Below, in pieces: positions 63,878-64,000 of a stretch of DNA of 64,000 nucleotides. Position 1 is the stretch's first letter. Every line of letters begins with the position of its first letter. The translations under genes were made by a program, and so were the position numbers. The DNA lies in contig NZ_AUDC01000016.1 in the NCBI RefSeq assembly GCF_000425265.1, forward strand, positions 62,001-126,000, in the 5' to 3' direction. This DNA is from Maridesulfovibrio zosterae DSM 11974 (GTDB taxonomy: Bacteria > Desulfobacterota > Desulfovibrionia > Desulfovibrionales > Desulfovibrionaceae). Under the pieces are notes generated by a model. It had not been told where the DNA came from, ran no database searches, and saw only the letters and a list, made by a program, of their open reading frames with translations.

Positions 63878-64000
63878 TTATTTAAGTACGAATACAACTC
63901 TTGCATTTGCAAAGATATTAAACTGCTTGTCGTTGGCGAAAACCAGAGTTGCGTCTTCGTTGCTGATAACCGCATCAGTTACGTTCTCAACAGTCTTACC
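63878..64000 (-). CDS. Unknown protein, C-terminal end only
   Basis: The frame is open from the right edge to a TAA at 63878-63880, giving the last 40 residues, ending in NIFANARVVFVLK. No family can be called from this. It lies 22 bases upstream of the AsmA gene and probably belongs to the same operon. Confidence 0.5.
   Translation of the reverse strand, partial: GKTVENVTDAVISNEDATLVFANDKQFNIFANARVVFVLK

Noticed and set aside
1-64000. CRISPR arrays, tRNA or rRNA genes, insertion sequences
   Set aside because: No regularly spaced repeats, cloverleaf-type sequences or transposase motifs were seen in the intergenic regions.

Overview
The window reads as chromosome of a moderate-GC, Gram-negative deltaproteobacterium, most likely a Desulfovibrio-type sulfate reducer. 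This is inferred from gene content: a heterodisulfide-reductase-like CCG protein, a DUF169/TSUP locus, a DUF3369 c-di-GMP regulator, a short ThiC, many signalling proteins, and intergenic hairpin repeats of a kind I associate with that group. No rRNA, tRNA, CRISPR array, transposase or integrase was seen.

Layout. 0-9.3 kb is host: the end of plsY, a receiver-kinase / receiver-HD-GYP pair, small membrane proteins, a CBS protein, the biotin genes bioF-esterase-bioC, and a DUF3089 lipoprotein. 9.35-19.66 kb (minus strand) is a podovirus-like virion block: scaffold-like protein, major capsid, tail tubular A and B, gp13-like and gp14-like internal proteins, and tail fibre. 19.7-40.1 kb is host again: hemolysin III, thiC, nhaC, an orphan gene in an AT-rich island, a CCG protein, a chemoreceptor, an L-rhamnonate cassette (rhmR-D-T-A), a TetR-controlled ABC exporter, and a pair of exported proteins predicted to carry an N-terminal histidine once mature. 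40.07-45.98 kb (minus strand) is a second phage-like block: a small holin-type module, large terminase, GNAT, a Com-like zinc ribbon, and the portal. 46-64 kb is host: an MDR dehydrogenase, a metallo-beta-lactamase-fold protein, DUF169, a TSUP exporter, a PhnD-like sensor with a histidine kinase and a PEP/pyruvate-binding-like protein, then an envelope operon (AsmA-like, GNA1162-like beta-helix lipoprotein, SpoIID, TPR).

The main result is that the two phage blocks look like halves of one late gene set. Read on the minus strand, the right block ends with the portal gene and the left block starts with the scaffold/capsid genes, exactly where a T7-like late operon would continue. About 20.4 kb of ordinary host genes lies between them. 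Each block is closed by its own terminator. Near-identical palindromes, core CCGGACCTGAGT / ACTCAGGTCCGG, sit ahead of four gene groups across both blocks. No integration, lysogeny, replication or endolysin gene is visible in the window. A domesticated particle such as a gene transfer agent with a podovirus-type tail is a credible explanation; a prophage split by rearrangement is the main alternative.

A second candidate system is the 48.3-56.1 kb run: DUF169 protein, TSUP exporter, membrane protein, membrane-anchored PhnD-like binding protein, HAMP-PAS histidine kinase, and a PEP/pyruvate-binding-like protein. It has strong intergenic hairpins, a consensus CRP/FNR-type site upstream, and no response regulator.
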